A DNA stretch of 64,000 bases, taken from Bacteroidota bacterium. GTDB taxonomy: Bacteria; Bacteroidota; Bacteroidia; Bacteroidales; JAGONC01. The stretch spans positions 238,843 through 302,842 of the forward strand of contig JAKLFC010000003.1 in NCBI GenBank assembly GCA_022711405.1, given 5' to 3'. A program made the translations under genes and the position numbers. This document shows positions 16,263-28,287 of this stretch, piece after piece (position 1 is the stretch's first letter; the number at the start of each line of letters is the position of its first letter). The notes under the pieces are model-generated. The model ran no database searches. It was given only the letters and a program-made list of their open reading frames with translations, and was not told the DNA's origin.

Positions 16263-18863
16263 CTAATACCGGTACAGATGCACAGCCCCCTGCAGATTCC
16301 TTTTCTGGATACCTGTTAACGTGATCTCATAGACATCGCAGATATAAAAGTAAACTCCCTCGCTGCATTCCTGATCCGTATCCTTATTCTTTCCGTCCCA
16401 GTTAATGGCGGGATCCGATGTTTCATACACCAGGGTTCCCCAGCGGTTGAAGATCTTCAGATCAATGCGTTCGACAGATGTATAGGGAAAGGGCACCAGG
16501 TAATCGTTAAATCCGTCGGAGTTGGGAGTGAACACGTTGGGAATGTCATAGCGGGAGCAGCTGTCGATGCTTACGCAGACCACATTGCTGAAGTCGCTCT
16601 GATTCCCGATGGTGTCAATGGCAGTGATGGCATAGCAACCTGCTATGGAAGCCAGATTCTGATGCAGGTAGGTAGTGTCGTTGGGATGGAGAAGAGAATC
16701 CAGAATGACAAAGTCGCCTTCGAGCGTTGGTGTAAAATAGATGTAATAGCGGTTTACATCGTCGGCACAATCATTATTCGGGTTGGTCCACAGCAGCTGA
16801 TTGGCCACCCTGTCGCAATCCGTGTCCACTGAAAGCCTGGGCGGACAGGGTGCCACGTTATCCAGGGGTACGCCGCAGACCCTTTGTGATAAGTTGATAA
16901 TGGGATCGATGATACCGGGTGAGGAATAATGTCCGGTACTTTTTACATAGTAGCAATAGGTCACCCCATTGACCAGCCCCGTATCGGCATAGAACTGCGT
17001 TTCTGAATAACCGATCGAATCGTATTGCTGGCTTGTTTCATTCAGCCGGTAGATATGATAAGCACTATTCTGCCAGGGCACATTTTCTGACCAGGTCAGG
17101 TGTATGCTGTTGTCAGAGGGTTCACTTTTCAGGTATACGGAGGAACTCAGCTGGGAGGAACCGATCAGGAAGCTGTTACCCGGCTGGTTATTGTAAAGGT
17201 CGATCACATAGCTGGCAGGGTTCGTCTGTGAATTTATCCCGGTATGAAGGAATATTGTATCGTTGAGGTCATCGTAGTCCCCGATCTCATTGAGGCTGGC
17301 GCCGTTCAGGTCAGGAGAATAACTGATGACATACCGGTATGGGCCGGGAGCCTGGTTGGTATCGATCTCGGTTGGTTTGGACCAGACTACCTGGATTACC
17401 CCATCGGAAGTGCCCGTAACATCCACACTGACGTTTGTAATGATGGGCACGTCTTTTTTCAGCGATGCGCAGGCCTCGTTGGATGCATAGCTTTCTGCAC
17501 CGTCGGGGAAGACCGCAATGACAAGGTAGCAATATTGCAGTCCATGCAGCAGGCCGCCACCTCCACCATCATCGGTGAACGATGTCAGGTCGTTGGAATT
17601 GAGCGAACCCACCGGCGAGTAGCCCGTGTACTCCGGCACTCCGGTCTCACAGGGTCCCGGAATGAAACCCGACGGGCCAAGCCTGCGGTAAATTTTGTAG
17701 CCAGATGCATTGGAGCAGATGCTTTTATCCCAGTTCAGCTGAATGCTGTTGCCCAGTGGAAAAGCTTCAAGGTTCTTGGGCGGAGGTCCGTTGACCGTGA
17801 TGTTGGTGGTTTTGATATCGACCAGTGAGACAGGATAGCCATCATCGGTGGCCTTGAAGTAGACCGAGTAGGCTCTTTTCTGCACATGGGAGCATTCGGG
17901 GCTCCAGATGAAGGGGGAAGAAACGTGACCGGCGGAATCTTCGGGAGTTTCAAAGAATGCCGGATTGGATTCCAGAAGGAAAGGGCCGCCCGTGGCCGTC
18001 AGGGTGATCTTGTCATTGTCGGCATCCGTCGCGCGCACATTGAACCGCAACGTAGTGCCGGCCCTGACGCAGGTGTCGGCGATCACATGCACCACAGGCG
18101 GAGTGTTGTCGCAGGTGGCAATCTCCACCTGCATATCCCGTGTGATGGTGCTGATCAGCAATCCGTTCCTCCATTCTTCGATGATGAATGCGAAATTATA
18201 TTCTCCCTGGAGCGTGGGTGAGTCCCAGACAATGTCGCCGGTGACTGCATCAATGGTGAAGTCTCCAGCTGGGTGGTTGGGATCGGCCACATTGGGGTAT
18301 TCGTAACCCGGGATGACCGTACCACCTACGGTTTTGCAAATGGTAAACTTATAGGAAAGGCTGTCGCCATCCGCATCATAGGCTCCGGCATTATGGACAA
18401 AGGGTATTCCCACACATCCCTGGTCGACGGGTGGATTCAGCAACACGGGCGAGTCGTTGGGTCCCAGGAAGGGATTGATGACCAGCCTGGTTTCAATATA
18501 GAATGGGACATTGACCGAGTTTGGAATATTGATGATGCCGTAGTTGCGGTTGGGGTCTTCCATGGAGAGTATGTACGTGGAAGCTCCGCTGTAGGTGTGT
18601 TGTCCGATATAGACGTTTCGGCGGATGTCATTGGCCAGATCTATTTTCTCGACACGTTCCAGGATGCTGGAGGTTCCGTCGCCCCACAGGATCTCCAGTT
18701 CGGGCCTGTCGGCAGGACTGGGCGCGAAGGTGTAGGTGAGGATCTTCGCCTCATAGGTCAGCCCGCTGATATGACGGTAAGTGATCTCGCCGGCTCTTTC
18801 ATGCGTGGCAAAAGATACGAACGGAAGAAGTGTCACAAGGGCAATGACCAGGTATCGTACCAT
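16263..18863 (-). CDS. T9SS-secreted adhesin-like protein with CHU_C C-terminal domain
   Basis: This 866-residue secreted protein starts with a signal peptide (about 1-19, cleavage after SFA). The N-terminal half has cadherin/PKD-like Ig domains (for example DADGDSLSYKF), then at least three fibronectin type III-like domains (around 380-480, 480-600 and 600-680). It ends with a gliding-motility-type CHU_C domain: IPNVFTPNSDGFND, IFNRWGTLVYE, WDGK and GVYFY. That domain is the type B sorting signal of the Bacteroidota type IX secretion system, so the protein is exported and attached to or released from the cell surface. A consensus -7 element is 24 bases upstream. Binding of a polymer or another cell is the likely role; no catalytic domain was seen. 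Confidence 0.88.
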   Translation of the reverse strand: MVRYLVIALVTLLPFVSFATHERAGEITYRHISGLTYEAKILTYTFAPSPADRPELEILWGDGTSSILERVEKIDLANDIRRNVYIGQHTYSGASTYILSMEDPNRNYGIINIPNSVNVPFYIETRLVINPFLGPNDSPVLLNPPVDQGCVGIPFVHNAGAYDADGDSLSYKFTICKTVGGTVIPGYEYPNVADPNHPAGDFTIDAVTGDIVWDSPTLQGEYNFAFIIEEWRNGLLISTITRDMQVEIATCDNTPPVVHVIADTCVRAGTTLRFNVRATDADNDKITLTATGGPFLLESNPAFFETPEDSAGHVSSPFIWSPECSHVQKRAYSVYFKATDDGYPVSLVDIKTTNITVNGPPPKNLEAFPLGNSIQLNWDKSICSNASGYKIYRRLGPSGFIPGPCETGVPEYTGYSPVGSLNSNDLTSFTDDGGGGGLLHGLQYCYLVIAVFPDGAESYASNEACASLKKDVPIITNVSVDVTGTSDGVIQVVWSKPTEIDTNQAPGPYRYVISYSPDLNGASLNEIGDYDDLNDTIFLHTGINSQTNPASYVIDLYNNQPGNSFLIGSSQLSSSVYLKSEPSDNSIHLTWSENVPWQNSAYHIYRLNETSQQYDSIGYSETQFYADTGLVNGVTYCYYVKSTGHYSSPGIIDPIINLSQRVCGVPLDNVAPCPPRLSVDTDCDRVANQLLWTNPNNDCADDVNRYYIYFTPTLEGDFVILDSLLHPNDTTYLHQNLASIAGCYAITAIDTIGNQSDFSNVVCVSIDSCSRYDIPNVFTPNSDGFNDYLVPFPYTSVERIDLKIFNRWGTLVYETSDPAINWDGKNKDTDQECSEGVYFYICDVYEITLTGIQKRNLQGAVHLYRY

Positions 18864-18886
18864 CTGAAATCAAAAAGGGATTCAGG

Positions 18887-18894
18887 CAAAAGTA
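18887..18894 (-). promoter_or_regulatory. -7 element TACTTTTG of the T9SS cargo gene
   Basis: On the minus strand the sequence reads TACTTTTG, an exact TAnnTTTG match, 24 bases before the start codon at 18863. It faces away from the rel promoter at 18954. Confidence 0.6.
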
Positions 18895-18953
18895 CAAAAA
18901 TCTTGCCTGAAAGTGATTTTTCAGGGCAGGGTTCCTTAAAAGGTGCTTTTTAT

Positions 18954-18961
18954 TAATTTTG
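18954..18961 (+). promoter_or_regulatory. -7 element TAATTTTG of the rel gene
   Basis: TAATTTTG fits the Bacteroidota -7 consensus and lies 40 bases before the ATG at 19001. It overlaps the in-frame TTG at 18959, which therefore cannot be the normal start codon of the Rel protein. Confidence 0.6.
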
Positions 18962-19000
18962 TTATCCGGTAAACCAGTTCCAACATCCGGTTTCAGAACC

Positions 19001-21259
19001 ATGTTCCAGGTTGATTACACCACAGAGAAAAAGGAGATCCTGAGGCGTTACAGGCAGTTGCTGGCTGCCTACCGGCCCGGTCATGGTAAAAAGGACAGCC
19101 GGCTTATCCAGAAGGCTTTCCGGTATGCTCTGGATGCCCACAAGGATATGCGGCGGAAATCGGGCGAGCCCTATATCTACCATCCCCTGGAAGTTGCCCG
19201 CATCGTGACGGGAGAGATCGGCCTTGGAGAAGTCTCCATCGTTTGCGCGTTGCTGCATGATGTGGTGGAGGATACCGACCACACCCTGACGGATATTGAA
19301 CGAGTGTTCGGTCAGGAAATCGCAAGGATCATCGATGGTCTGACCAAGATCACAGGGATCTTTGACTCCAAAACGGATGCGCTCACGTATTCGGCACAGG
19401 CGGAGACGTTCAAGAAAATGTTGCTGACCCTCTCTGACGATGTAAGGGTCATCCTGATCAAAATAGCCGACCGGCTTCACAACATGCGCACCCTGGATGC
19501 CATGCCTCAGGAAAAGCAGCTCAAGACCGCATCCGAAACCATCTACTGGTTTACTCCCCTTGCTCACCGGCTTGGATTGTACTCCATCAAAAGCGAGCTA
19601 GAAGACCTGGCCCTGAAATACACGGAACCTGAAATATTCAGGAATATCAATGATAAGATCGTTGAGTCGGAAAAAGACCGTAAACGGTTCATCGCTCATT
19701 TCATCTACCCGATCAAAAAGACATTGCGGGAACAGAATTTCAGCTTCGAGATCGAAGGCAGGCTCAAGTCGGTGTATTCGATCTGGAAAAAAATGAAAAT
19801 AAAGGAGATCCCGTTTGAGGAAGTGTACGACCTGTTTGCCATCCGCATCATCATTGATACAGAACCTGAATCGGAGAAGATTGACTGCTGGAAGGTATAT
19901 ACCATGGTCACCAATCATTATCCCCCTCTTCAGAACCGTGTCCGCGACTGGGTGTCCACACCCAAGCCCAATGGCTATGAGTCGCTTCACACCACTGTCA
20001 TGAGCGACTCCGGGAAATGGGTGGAGGTGCAGATCCGGTCGAAGCGGATGAATGAAATTGCTGAAAAAGGGTACGCGGCGCACTGGAAATACAAGGACAA
20101 TACCTCCCTGACATCCGGATTGGAGAACTGGCTCACCAAGATCACAGAGATGCTCAAGTCACCTGATCTGAATACGCTGGACTTCCTTGAAAACTTCAAG
20201 ATGGACCTTTTTTCGGACGAGATCTTCGTATTTACCCCCAAAGGACATCTGCGCTCCCTCCCTGCCCGGTCCACAGCGGTTGATTTTGCCTACCTGATCC
20301 ACACCGAACTGGGACATCATTGCATCGGAGCAAAGGTCAACCACAGGCTGGTTGCTTTGCAATATGAACTGAAGAACGGCGACCAGATCGAGATACTGGC
20401 CTCCAGGAAACAACGCCCCAAGGAGGAATGGCTGGATTTTGTGGTGACCGCCAAGGCCCGGTCGAACATAAAGGAAGCACTCCGGGAAGAAAGAAGGAAA
20501 TACGGGGAGAAGGGTAAACAGCTTCTGCAGGAGTATTTTCGCCAGTTGCATCTGGAAATGAGCAATGCCAACCTGCTCAGGCTGCAAAAATATTTCAGTC
20601 TGACCAGCATGGTGGATCTTTATTTTATGATCGCCAATAAGGAGATCGGACTGAAAGAGCTCAGGGAATGCTGCCAGCCCAATGAACGCCCGGGCCTGCT
20701 CGGGATGATCACCAGGCCCTTCAGCAAACCCCGTACCCATGAGAACACACTGATGCCGGAAACCCTCTCGGAACAGGCCAGTAAACAGCCAGAGCTTTTT
20801 GTGATCAACCCGGGACAGGAAAATATATCGTACCGTATAGCCACCTGCTGCAATCCTATTCCCGGTGATGACATTGTGGGATGTATCACCGACGGCCTGC
20901 GGATTGATGTCCACCGAACGAACTGTCCCAGTGCGGTGCTGTTCATGACCAACTACGGACACCGGATCGTCAAGGCCAAATGGAAATCCCATGAATCCAT
21001 TGGATTCCTTACCGGAATGAAAATCACCGCCCTGGATAAAAAAGGACTCATCAGGGAGATCACCGAGATTATCTCGGACCACCTTGACCTGAACATCCGG
21101 TCGTTCCACCTTGAAAGCCACGAAGGAGTCATCCAGTGCATGATCATGCTCTACGTACACAATTCACACAACCTCAACCAGCTGATCGCCGAACTCAAAG
21201 CGCTTGAATATGTCAAAAAGGTCACTCGCATCAACCGGATGGATGAAAAAGAGGGATGA
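19001..21259 (+). CDS. rel: bifunctional (p)ppGpp synthetase/hydrolase (Rel/SpoT)
   Basis: This 752-residue enzyme makes and degrades the stringent-response alarmone (p)ppGpp. The N-terminal HD hydrolase domain shows HPLEVARIV and LLHDVVEDTD (H86, D87), so hydrolysis is likely active. The synthetase domain shows YDLFAIRI and TPKPNGYESLHTTV. A TGS domain (DEIFVFTPKGHLRSLP) and a C-terminal ACT domain follow. The reading frame can be extended to a TTG at 18959, but that codon lies inside a promoter -7 element, so the ATG at 19001 is preferred. The family is single-copy in many Bacteroidota, so this could be the only long RSH protein of the cell. It is followed after 70 AT-rich bases by a Fur-family regulator. 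Confidence 0.95.
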   Translation: MFQVDYTTEKKEILRRYRQLLAAYRPGHGKKDSRLIQKAFRYALDAHKDMRRKSGEPYIYHPLEVARIVTGEIGLGEVSIVCALLHDVVEDTDHTLTDIERVFGQEIARIIDGLTKITGIFDSKTDALTYSAQAETFKKMLLTLSDDVRVILIKIADRLHNMRTLDAMPQEKQLKTASETIYWFTPLAHRLGLYSIKSELEDLALKYTEPEIFRNINDKIVESEKDRKRFIAHFIYPIKKTLREQNFSFEIEGRLKSVYSIWKKMKIKEIPFEEVYDLFAIRIIIDTEPESEKIDCWKVYTMVTNHYPPLQNRVRDWVSTPKPNGYESLHTTVMSDSGKWVEVQIRSKRMNEIAEKGYAAHWKYKDNTSLTSGLENWLTKITEMLKSPDLNTLDFLENFKMDLFSDEIFVFTPKGHLRSLPARSTAVDFAYLIHTELGHHCIGAKVNHRLVALQYELKNGDQIEILASRKQRPKEEWLDFVVTAKARSNIKEALREERRKYGEKGKQLLQEYFRQLHLEMSNANLLRLQKYFSLTSMVDLYFMIANKEIGLKELRECCQPNERPGLLGMITRPFSKPRTHENTLMPETLSEQASKQPELFVINPGQENISYRIATCCNPIPGDDIVGCITDGLRIDVHRTNCPSAVLFMTNYGHRIVKAKWKSHESIGFLTGMKITALDKKGLIREITEIISDHLDLNIRSFHLESHEGVIQCMIMLYVHNSHNLNQLIAELKALEYVKKVTRINRMDEKEG

Positions 21260-21329
21260 AACTATATTTATTTAAACTAAATACTAATAATAGAAATATT
21301 CATTATCTTTATCGCAAAATTGATCTGAA
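21260..21329 (+). promoter_or_regulatory. AT-rich promoter region of the fur-family gene
   Basis: This very AT-rich gap contains TATCTTTA (21304-21311), one base from the -7 consensus, 18 bases before the ATG. The overlapping stretch ATATTCATTATC (21296-21307) weakly resembles half of a Fur box, so autoregulation is conceivable. Neither element is proven. Confidence 0.35.
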
Positions 21330-21776
21330 ATGAAAGATAGTGATAAAACCACCTTTGAAGCGGTAAGGAAGATTTTCACTGAATATCTGGAAATGAATGG
21401 TCACCGGAAGACACCCGAGAGGTACACCATTCTCAAGGAAATCTATGATACAGATGGGCATTTTGACATAGAATCCCTTTATATCCGCATGAAAAACAAT
21501 AAGTACCGGGTGAGCCGGGCTACGTTGTATAACACCATCGACCTGCTGCTGAATTGCAAGCTGGTTACCAAGCATCAGTTTGGAAGCAATTCCGCAGAGT
21601 TTGAGCGGGCTTATAAGTTCAACAAGCATGATCACTTCATCGATTTGAACACAGGGCAGATCCGTGAGTTTTACGATCCTCGCATCCAGGAGATCCGGGA
21701 GTCGGTAGAAGCGCTTCTGAATGTGGACATATCACATCATTCGCTGACATTTTACGGGAAATTAAAAGATAACTGA
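21330..21776 (+). CDS. Fur-family transcriptional regulator
   Basis: This 148-residue protein has the Fur fold: an N-terminal winged helix ([29 protein letters not shown]; recognition helix [12 protein letters not shown]) and a C-terminal dimerisation domain with metal-ligand candidates in [12 protein letters not shown]. The CxxC pairs of zinc-structured Fur proteins are absent. Members sense iron, zinc or peroxide and repress uptake or defence genes; which signal applies here is not clear. It precedes purA by 24 bases and is probably co-transcribed with it. This pairing is not explained by function and may simply be conserved synteny. Confidence 0.85.
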   Translation: MKDSDKTTFEAVRKIFTEYLEMNGHRKTPERYTILKEIYDTDGHFDIESLYIRMKNNKYRVSRATLYNTIDLLLNCKLVTKHQFGSNSAEFERAYKFNKHDHFIDLNTGQIREFYDPRIQEIRESVEALLNVDISHHSLTFYGKLKDN

Positions 21777-26150
<4,374 letters not shown>

Positions 26151-26195
26151 AGAATGCTGAGGGCTAACCCTCTTATCAGGTTGCGAAAATAAGCA

Positions 26196-27434
26196 TTATT
26201 CAAATTCAGCTTTTAGGATTTTGATAACCCACTGAATGGTCTCCTCTTCCAGCTCGGTACGTTTGACCAGATCTTCCGCACTGAGCTCCATCACACTTTT
26301 TGCCGTATCGCATCCGATGTTTTTCAGTTCATCGATGATCCACTGGTCAATTTCGTCGGAGAATTCCTGGAGGTCTACATCATCTTCCACATCCGTATCG
26401 GTATCCCTGTACACATCAATCTCATAACCTGTGAGCTTGCTGGCCAGTTTGATATTGAATCCCCCCTTTCCGATGGCAAGGGAGACCTGGTCAGGTTTCA
26501 TGTACACTTCAGCTCTTTTGTTCTCCTCATCGATGTTGATGGATGATATCTTGGCAGGGCTGAGGGAACGCGTGATATACAGGGAAGGATTGTTTGTGAA
26601 GTTGATCACGTCGATGTTTTCATTTTTCAGTTCCCTGACGATACCATGGATGCGTGATCCTTTCATGCCCACGCATGCTCCCACGGGATCGATGCGGTCG
26701 TCGTAGGATTCAACCGCTATCTTGGCACGTTCCCCGGGGACACGGACGATCTTCTTGATGGTGATCAGTCCGTCGTAGACCTCCGGCACTTCCGACTCAA
26801 AAAGCCTTTCCAGGAAGATCGGGGAGGTGCGCGACAGGATGATGATCGGGGTGTTGTTACGCATTTCCACCTTGGAGACAACGGCGCGGATCGTGTCGCC
26901 CTTGCGGTAAAAATCCGACGGGATCTGTTCCGATTTCGGTAGTGTCAGCTCGATGTATTCGTCATCCAGCACCAGGATCTCTTTTTTCCATACCTGGTAG
27001 ACCTCACCGGTGACGATCTCTCCTATCTTATCCTTGTATTTACGGTAGATGTTGTCCTTTTCATATTCCTGGATCTTGGAGATCAGGTTCTGTCGGATGG
27101 TCAGGATTTCTCTCCGGCCGAAATCCTTCATTTTGATCTCCTCCGACACTTCCTCGCCCACTTCAAAATCAGGTTCGATCTTGATGGCATCCGAATAGGC
27201 GATCTGTGTATTCTCATCCTCAACGCCTCCATCCTCCACGATCATCCTGCTGCGCCATATTTCGAGGTCACCCTTGTCAATGTTGACAATGATGTCGAAG
27301 TTATCCTCTGAGCCGAATTTTTTGGTGAGGAGGTGCGTGAACACATCTTCGAGGATACGCATAAGCGTCTCGCGTTCAATATTCTTGAACTCCTTGAATT
27401 CCGAAAATGTCTCGACTAAATTGATATGTTCCAT
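26196..27434 (-). CDS. nusA: transcription termination/antitermination factor NusA
   Basis: NusA binds RNA polymerase and nascent RNA, modulating pausing, termination and antitermination. The 412-residue sequence has the N-terminal polymerase-binding domain, an S1 domain (around 130-200), and two KH domains marked by GACVGMKGSRIHGIVREL and AIGKGGFNIKLASKL. A short C-terminal helix-hairpin-helix-like tail (SAEDLVKRTELEEETIQWV) replaces the long acidic repeats of the E. coli protein. The gene lies between rimP (27 bases upstream) and infB, the classic bacterial order. Confidence 0.96.
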   Translation of the reverse strand: MEHINLVETFSEFKEFKNIERETLMRILEDVFTHLLTKKFGSEDNFDIIVNIDKGDLEIWRSRMIVEDGGVEDENTQIAYSDAIKIEPDFEVGEEVSEEIKMKDFGRREILTIRQNLISKIQEYEKDNIYRKYKDKIGEIVTGEVYQVWKKEILVLDDEYIELTLPKSEQIPSDFYRKGDTIRAVVSKVEMRNNTPIIILSRTSPIFLERLFESEVPEVYDGLITIKKIVRVPGERAKIAVESYDDRIDPVGACVGMKGSRIHGIVRELKNENIDVINFTNNPSLYITRSLSPAKISSINIDEENKRAEVYMKPDQVSLAIGKGGFNIKLASKLTGYEIDVYRDTDTDVEDDVDLQEFSDEIDQWIIDELKNIGCDTAKSVMELSAEDLVKRTELEEETIQWVIKILKAEFE

Positions 27435-27461
27435 AGTACAGCTGGTTACTGCGATTTTATA

Positions 27462-27917
27462 TTAATCAAACGTGACGATTCCCTTTGTTTCCCTGATTTG
27501 TTCCATCAGAACCTGTTGTGGGGATTCGGGGGGCATCTTCTTTTTTCCTTTCTTTTTCAGGGGCATGACCTCGATGAATTTTTCGTTGGCCTCCGTCAGT
27601 GTGCCCTTTACCACTGATCCATCCACCAACAGAACCTGAACCTGGCGGCCGATATTTTTCCGGTACTGTCGAAGGAAACGGTACGGATGGTCAATACCGG
27701 CGGAGGAGACCCTGAGTTCAAAATCTTCCTTTTCCCTGTCGAGCCTGGATTCGATAAAGCGGCTTACCTCTGCACAGTGGCTTATGTTCACTTCCTGGTC
27801 GCTGTCGATGAAAACCAGGATGATGTTTCCAGGTTTGATGATGACATCGATCAGGAACACCGGACCTCCTGCCAGGTGGTCTTCCGTCATTTTTATCAGT
27901 GTCTCCCGGTCGATCAT
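27462..27917 (-). CDS. rimP: ribosome maturation factor RimP
   Basis: RimP assists assembly of the 30S subunit. The 151-residue protein has the typical N-terminal alpha/beta domain with DVIIKPGNIILVFIDSD, then VSSAGIDHPYRFLRQYRKNIGR and an Sm-like C-terminal domain with a Lys-rich loop (LKKKGKKK). The frame stays open upstream to 28109, but that part runs through a tRNA gene and a terminator-like hairpin, so the ATG at 27917 is chosen; it gives the family's usual length. It is the first gene of the rimP-nusA-infB operon. No promoter consensus was seen between the hairpin and the start. Confidence 0.93.
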   Translation of the reverse strand: MIDRETLIKMTEDHLAGGPVFLIDVIIKPGNIILVFIDSDQEVNISHCAEVSRFIESRLDREKEDFELRVSSAGIDHPYRFLRQYRKNIGRQVQVLLVDGSVVKGTLTEANEKFIEVMPLKKKGKKKMPPESPQQVLMEQIRETKGIVTFD

Positions 27918-27947
27918 ACGTTCATTGTCAGGTTTATGAATAAAACA

Positions 27948-27963
27948 GGGGACGTCAGTCCCC
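27948..27963 (-). terminator. hairpin downstream of tRNA-Gln
   Basis: On the minus strand a perfect six-base stem (GGGGAC and GTCCCC) with loop TGAC is followed by TGTTTTATT. This looks like an intrinsic terminator for the tRNA transcript. It may also act as an attenuator for read-through into rimP. Confidence 0.6.
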
Positions 27964-28008
27964 TCATTTCCATTGCACATACGTCTTACCGCTATCCGAG
28001 AAGCGCTG

Positions 28009-28081
28009 TTGTCCGACCAGGGCTCGAACCTGGACTCTTCTGAACCAAAATCAGACGTGTTGCCAATTACACCATCGGACA
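28009..28081 (-). tRNA. tRNA-Gln (anticodon UUG)
   Basis: The minus strand folds into a 73-base cloverleaf. The acceptor stem is TGTCCGA paired with TCGGACA, discriminator A. The D-arm reads GTGTAATTGGCAAC, the anticodon stem-loop is TCTGA-TTTTGGT-TCAGA with anticodon TTG, and the T-arm is CCAGG-TTCGAGC-CCTGG. CCA is not encoded, as usual in Bacteroidota. It lies 91 bases upstream of rimP. Confidence 0.95.
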
Positions 28082-28106
28082 GGACAGACCTCTTCGAAAA
28101 GGCTTG

Positions 28107-28114
28107 CAAAAATA
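28107..28114 (-). promoter_or_regulatory. -7 element TATTTTTG of tRNA-Gln
   Basis: The minus strand reads TATTTTTG, an exact TAnnTTTG match, 26 bases before the mature tRNA 5' end. It is the likely promoter for the tRNA and perhaps for rimP-nusA-infB by read-through. Confidence 0.55.
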
Positions 28115-28179
28115 CAAATTATTTCAATCATTATGCAGCTGCATCATTATTTCTTGGAATCAGGGCCGTATAAGCGATT

Positions 28180-28195
28180 TCCCCGGAACCGGGGA
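28180..28195. repeat. GC-rich palindrome in divergent intergenic region
   Basis: A perfect 16-base palindrome (TCCCCGGA ending CCGGGGA) lies between the divergent tRNA-Gln/rimP and DUF2723 genes, where no transcript is expected to end. A 12-base palindrome, ATGCAGCTGCAT, lies nearby at about 28134-28145. Confidence 0.55.
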
Positions 28196-28287
28196 TAAAA
28201 AATCATGGACGTCGGATGGATTCTGGTAAAAATGTATAATTTAGCTCAGATTTTTACCGTTGACCATAACTAAATCATTCTCTTTTA

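Noticed and set aside
18273..18956. Plus-strand frame of 227 codons opposite the T9SS cargo gene
   Set aside because: It is antisense to a clearly recognisable protein and overlaps its promoter. The product has no known pattern.
20159..21160. Minus-strand frame of 333 codons inside rel
   Set aside because: It lies wholly within the TGS and ACT part of a well-conserved gene. It is a shadow of its codon use.
27918..28109. N-terminal extension of RimP
   Set aside because: The open frame runs through the tRNA-Gln gene and a hairpin. The family length is matched by the ATG at 27917.
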